Source: Pseudomonas tritici
GTDB lineage: Bacteria; Pseudomonadota; Gammaproteobacteria; Pseudomonadales; Pseudomonadaceae
Assembly: GCF_014268275.3 (NCBI RefSeq)
Contig: NZ_CP077084.1
Span: 4,402,001 to 4,466,000, forward strand
Direction: 5' to 3'
DNA: 64,000 nucleotides
Every line of letters starts with the position of its first letter. Position 1 is the first letter of the stretch. Shown one piece after another: positions 63,377 to 64,000 of the stretch. The notes under the pieces are model-generated. The model did not search any database. It saw only the letters and a list, made by a program, of their open reading frames with translations, and was not told where the DNA came from. A program made the translations under genes and the position numbers.

Positions 63377-63922
63377 ATGTCCCTGGAACAAAATTACACC
63401 GCGATCCTCGGCCAACTCGGCGAGGACGTTTCCCGCGAGGGCCTGCTCGACACGCCAAAACGTGCCGCCAAGGCGATGCAGTACCTTTGCCGCGGCTATG
63501 AACAGACGCTCGAAGAAGTCACCAATGGTGCCTTGTTCAGCTCCGACAACAGCGAAATGGTGCTGGTCAAGGACATCGAGTTGTACTCGCTGTGCGAACA
63601 CCACCTGCTGCCGTTTATCGGCAAGGCCCACGTGGCGTATATCCCGAGCGGCAAGGTGCTGGGCCTGTCAAAGGTTGCGCGGATCGTCGACATGTACGCC
63701 CGTCGCCTGCAAATCCAGGAGAACCTCAGCCGCCAGATCGCCGATGCCGTGATGCAAGTGACCGGCGCCCTGGGTGTGGCCGTGGTGATTGAAGCCAAGC
63801 ACATGTGCATGATGATGCGCGGTGTCGAGAAACAGAATTCGTCGATGATCACCTCGGTGATGCTGGGTGAGTTCCGCGAAAACGCGGCCACCCGCAGCGA
63901 ATTCCTCAGCCTGATCAAGTAA
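63377..63922 (+). CDS. folE: GTP cyclohydrolase I
   Basis: 181 residues. Zinc ligands Cys-73, His-76 and Cys-144 match E. coli C110/H113/C181 ([19 protein letters not shown]). It opens GTP for tetrahydrofolate synthesis. The ATG at 63377 gives the short pseudomonad form; an upstream frame extension has no similarity. A terminator follows. Confidence 0.94.
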   Translation: MSLEQNYTAILGQLGEDVSREGLLDTPKRAAKAMQYLCRGYEQTLEEVTNGALFSSDNSEMVLVKDIELYSLCEHHLLPFIGKAHVAYIPSGKVLGLSKVARIVDMYARRLQIQENLSRQIADAVMQVTGALGVAVVIEAKHMCMMMRGVEKQNSSMITSVMLGEFRENAATRSEFLSLIK

Positions 63923-63936
63923 CAGGCTGCATACGA

Positions 63937-63966
63937 AAAAGCCGGCGTTCATCGCCGGTTTTTTTT
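63937..63966 (+). terminator. Terminator of folE
   Basis: CCGGCG-TTCAT-CGCCGG flanked by A-run and T-run, 14 bases after the folE stop. The last 34 bases of the window hold no visible gene. Confidence 0.9.
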
Positions 63967-64000
63967 CGCCTGCCAAATTGAGGTAAGCTGCGGCCCCTTC

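Overview
The window is a chromosomal segment of a fluorescent Pseudomonas, most likely of the P. fluorescens group. The evidence is the gene content (OprD porin, LysR-type regulators, the osmoprotectant NAGGN operon, mnmC, pap, prmB, DUF3509, an RsmA/CsrA paralogue), the high GC with GC-rich third positions, and several REP/REPIN hairpins of the P. fluorescens type with the GGGCTTGC-like core. No rRNA, CRISPR array, integrase or prophage is visible. The left end cuts an aminotransferase; the right end stops just after folE.

Left part (about 1-22.5 kb) is accessory metabolism. It holds a PLP aminotransferase next to an unusual DAACS symporter; a heat-shock Hsp20 gene; a leftward set of a PuuA-type glutamine-synthetase-like ligase, a class III aminotransferase and an SDR with a divergent LysR; and a LysR-controlled cassette of a PrpF/GalD-family isomerase, a DctA-like symporter, a CitMHS transporter and an OprD porin, which reads as an outer-membrane-to-cytoplasm uptake and isomerisation route for an aconitate-like tricarboxylate. 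Then come an exported alpha/beta hydrolase with a LysR, a DMT exporter with a LysR, and a DauR-like regulator divergent from an ornithine-cyclodeaminase-family enzyme and an M19 dipeptidase. This region also carries relics: fragments of a chemoreceptor and a glutathione S-transferase at 14.2-14.35 kb, and a doubly truncated, frameshifted IS1182-type transposase directly against the 3' end of a tRNA-Asn gene at 22.5 kb. The tRNA marks the likely border of the accessory block.

Middle part (22.6-46.7 kb) is mostly core. It contains LysR/lldD (L-lactate oxidation) around a perfect palindrome; a c-di-GMP cluster (diguanylate cyclase, TenA-like protein, GGDEF-EAL protein) followed by an ABC exporter, a DsbA-like protein and trhO; bolA and a DUF2059 protein; fumC; an EamA permease; a thiolase; pap; mnmC; and the asnO-ngg-M42 peptidase operon for N-acetylglutaminylglutamine amide.

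Right part (46.7-64 kb) is core housekeeping with small Pseudomonas-specific genes: UPF0270, a divergent CsrA, an SDR, DUF3309, an LTA-synthase-like membrane sulfatase, PLDc_N, an ankyrin protein, an acyl-CoA synthetase, DUF3509, a LuxR HTH-only protein, an acireductone-dioxygenase homologue that has lost three of its four metal ligands and overlaps an MFS gene, aroC, a lipase-like hydrolase, prmB, an isochorismatase-fold protein with serine in place of the catalytic cysteine, an Smr protein and folE.

The best candidates for undescribed biology are the PrpF-DctA-CitMHS-OprD cassette, the DauR-like/OCD/M19 cassette, and the metal-ligand-less ARD coupled to an MFS carrier. All functional assignments come from reading the sequence; no database search was run.
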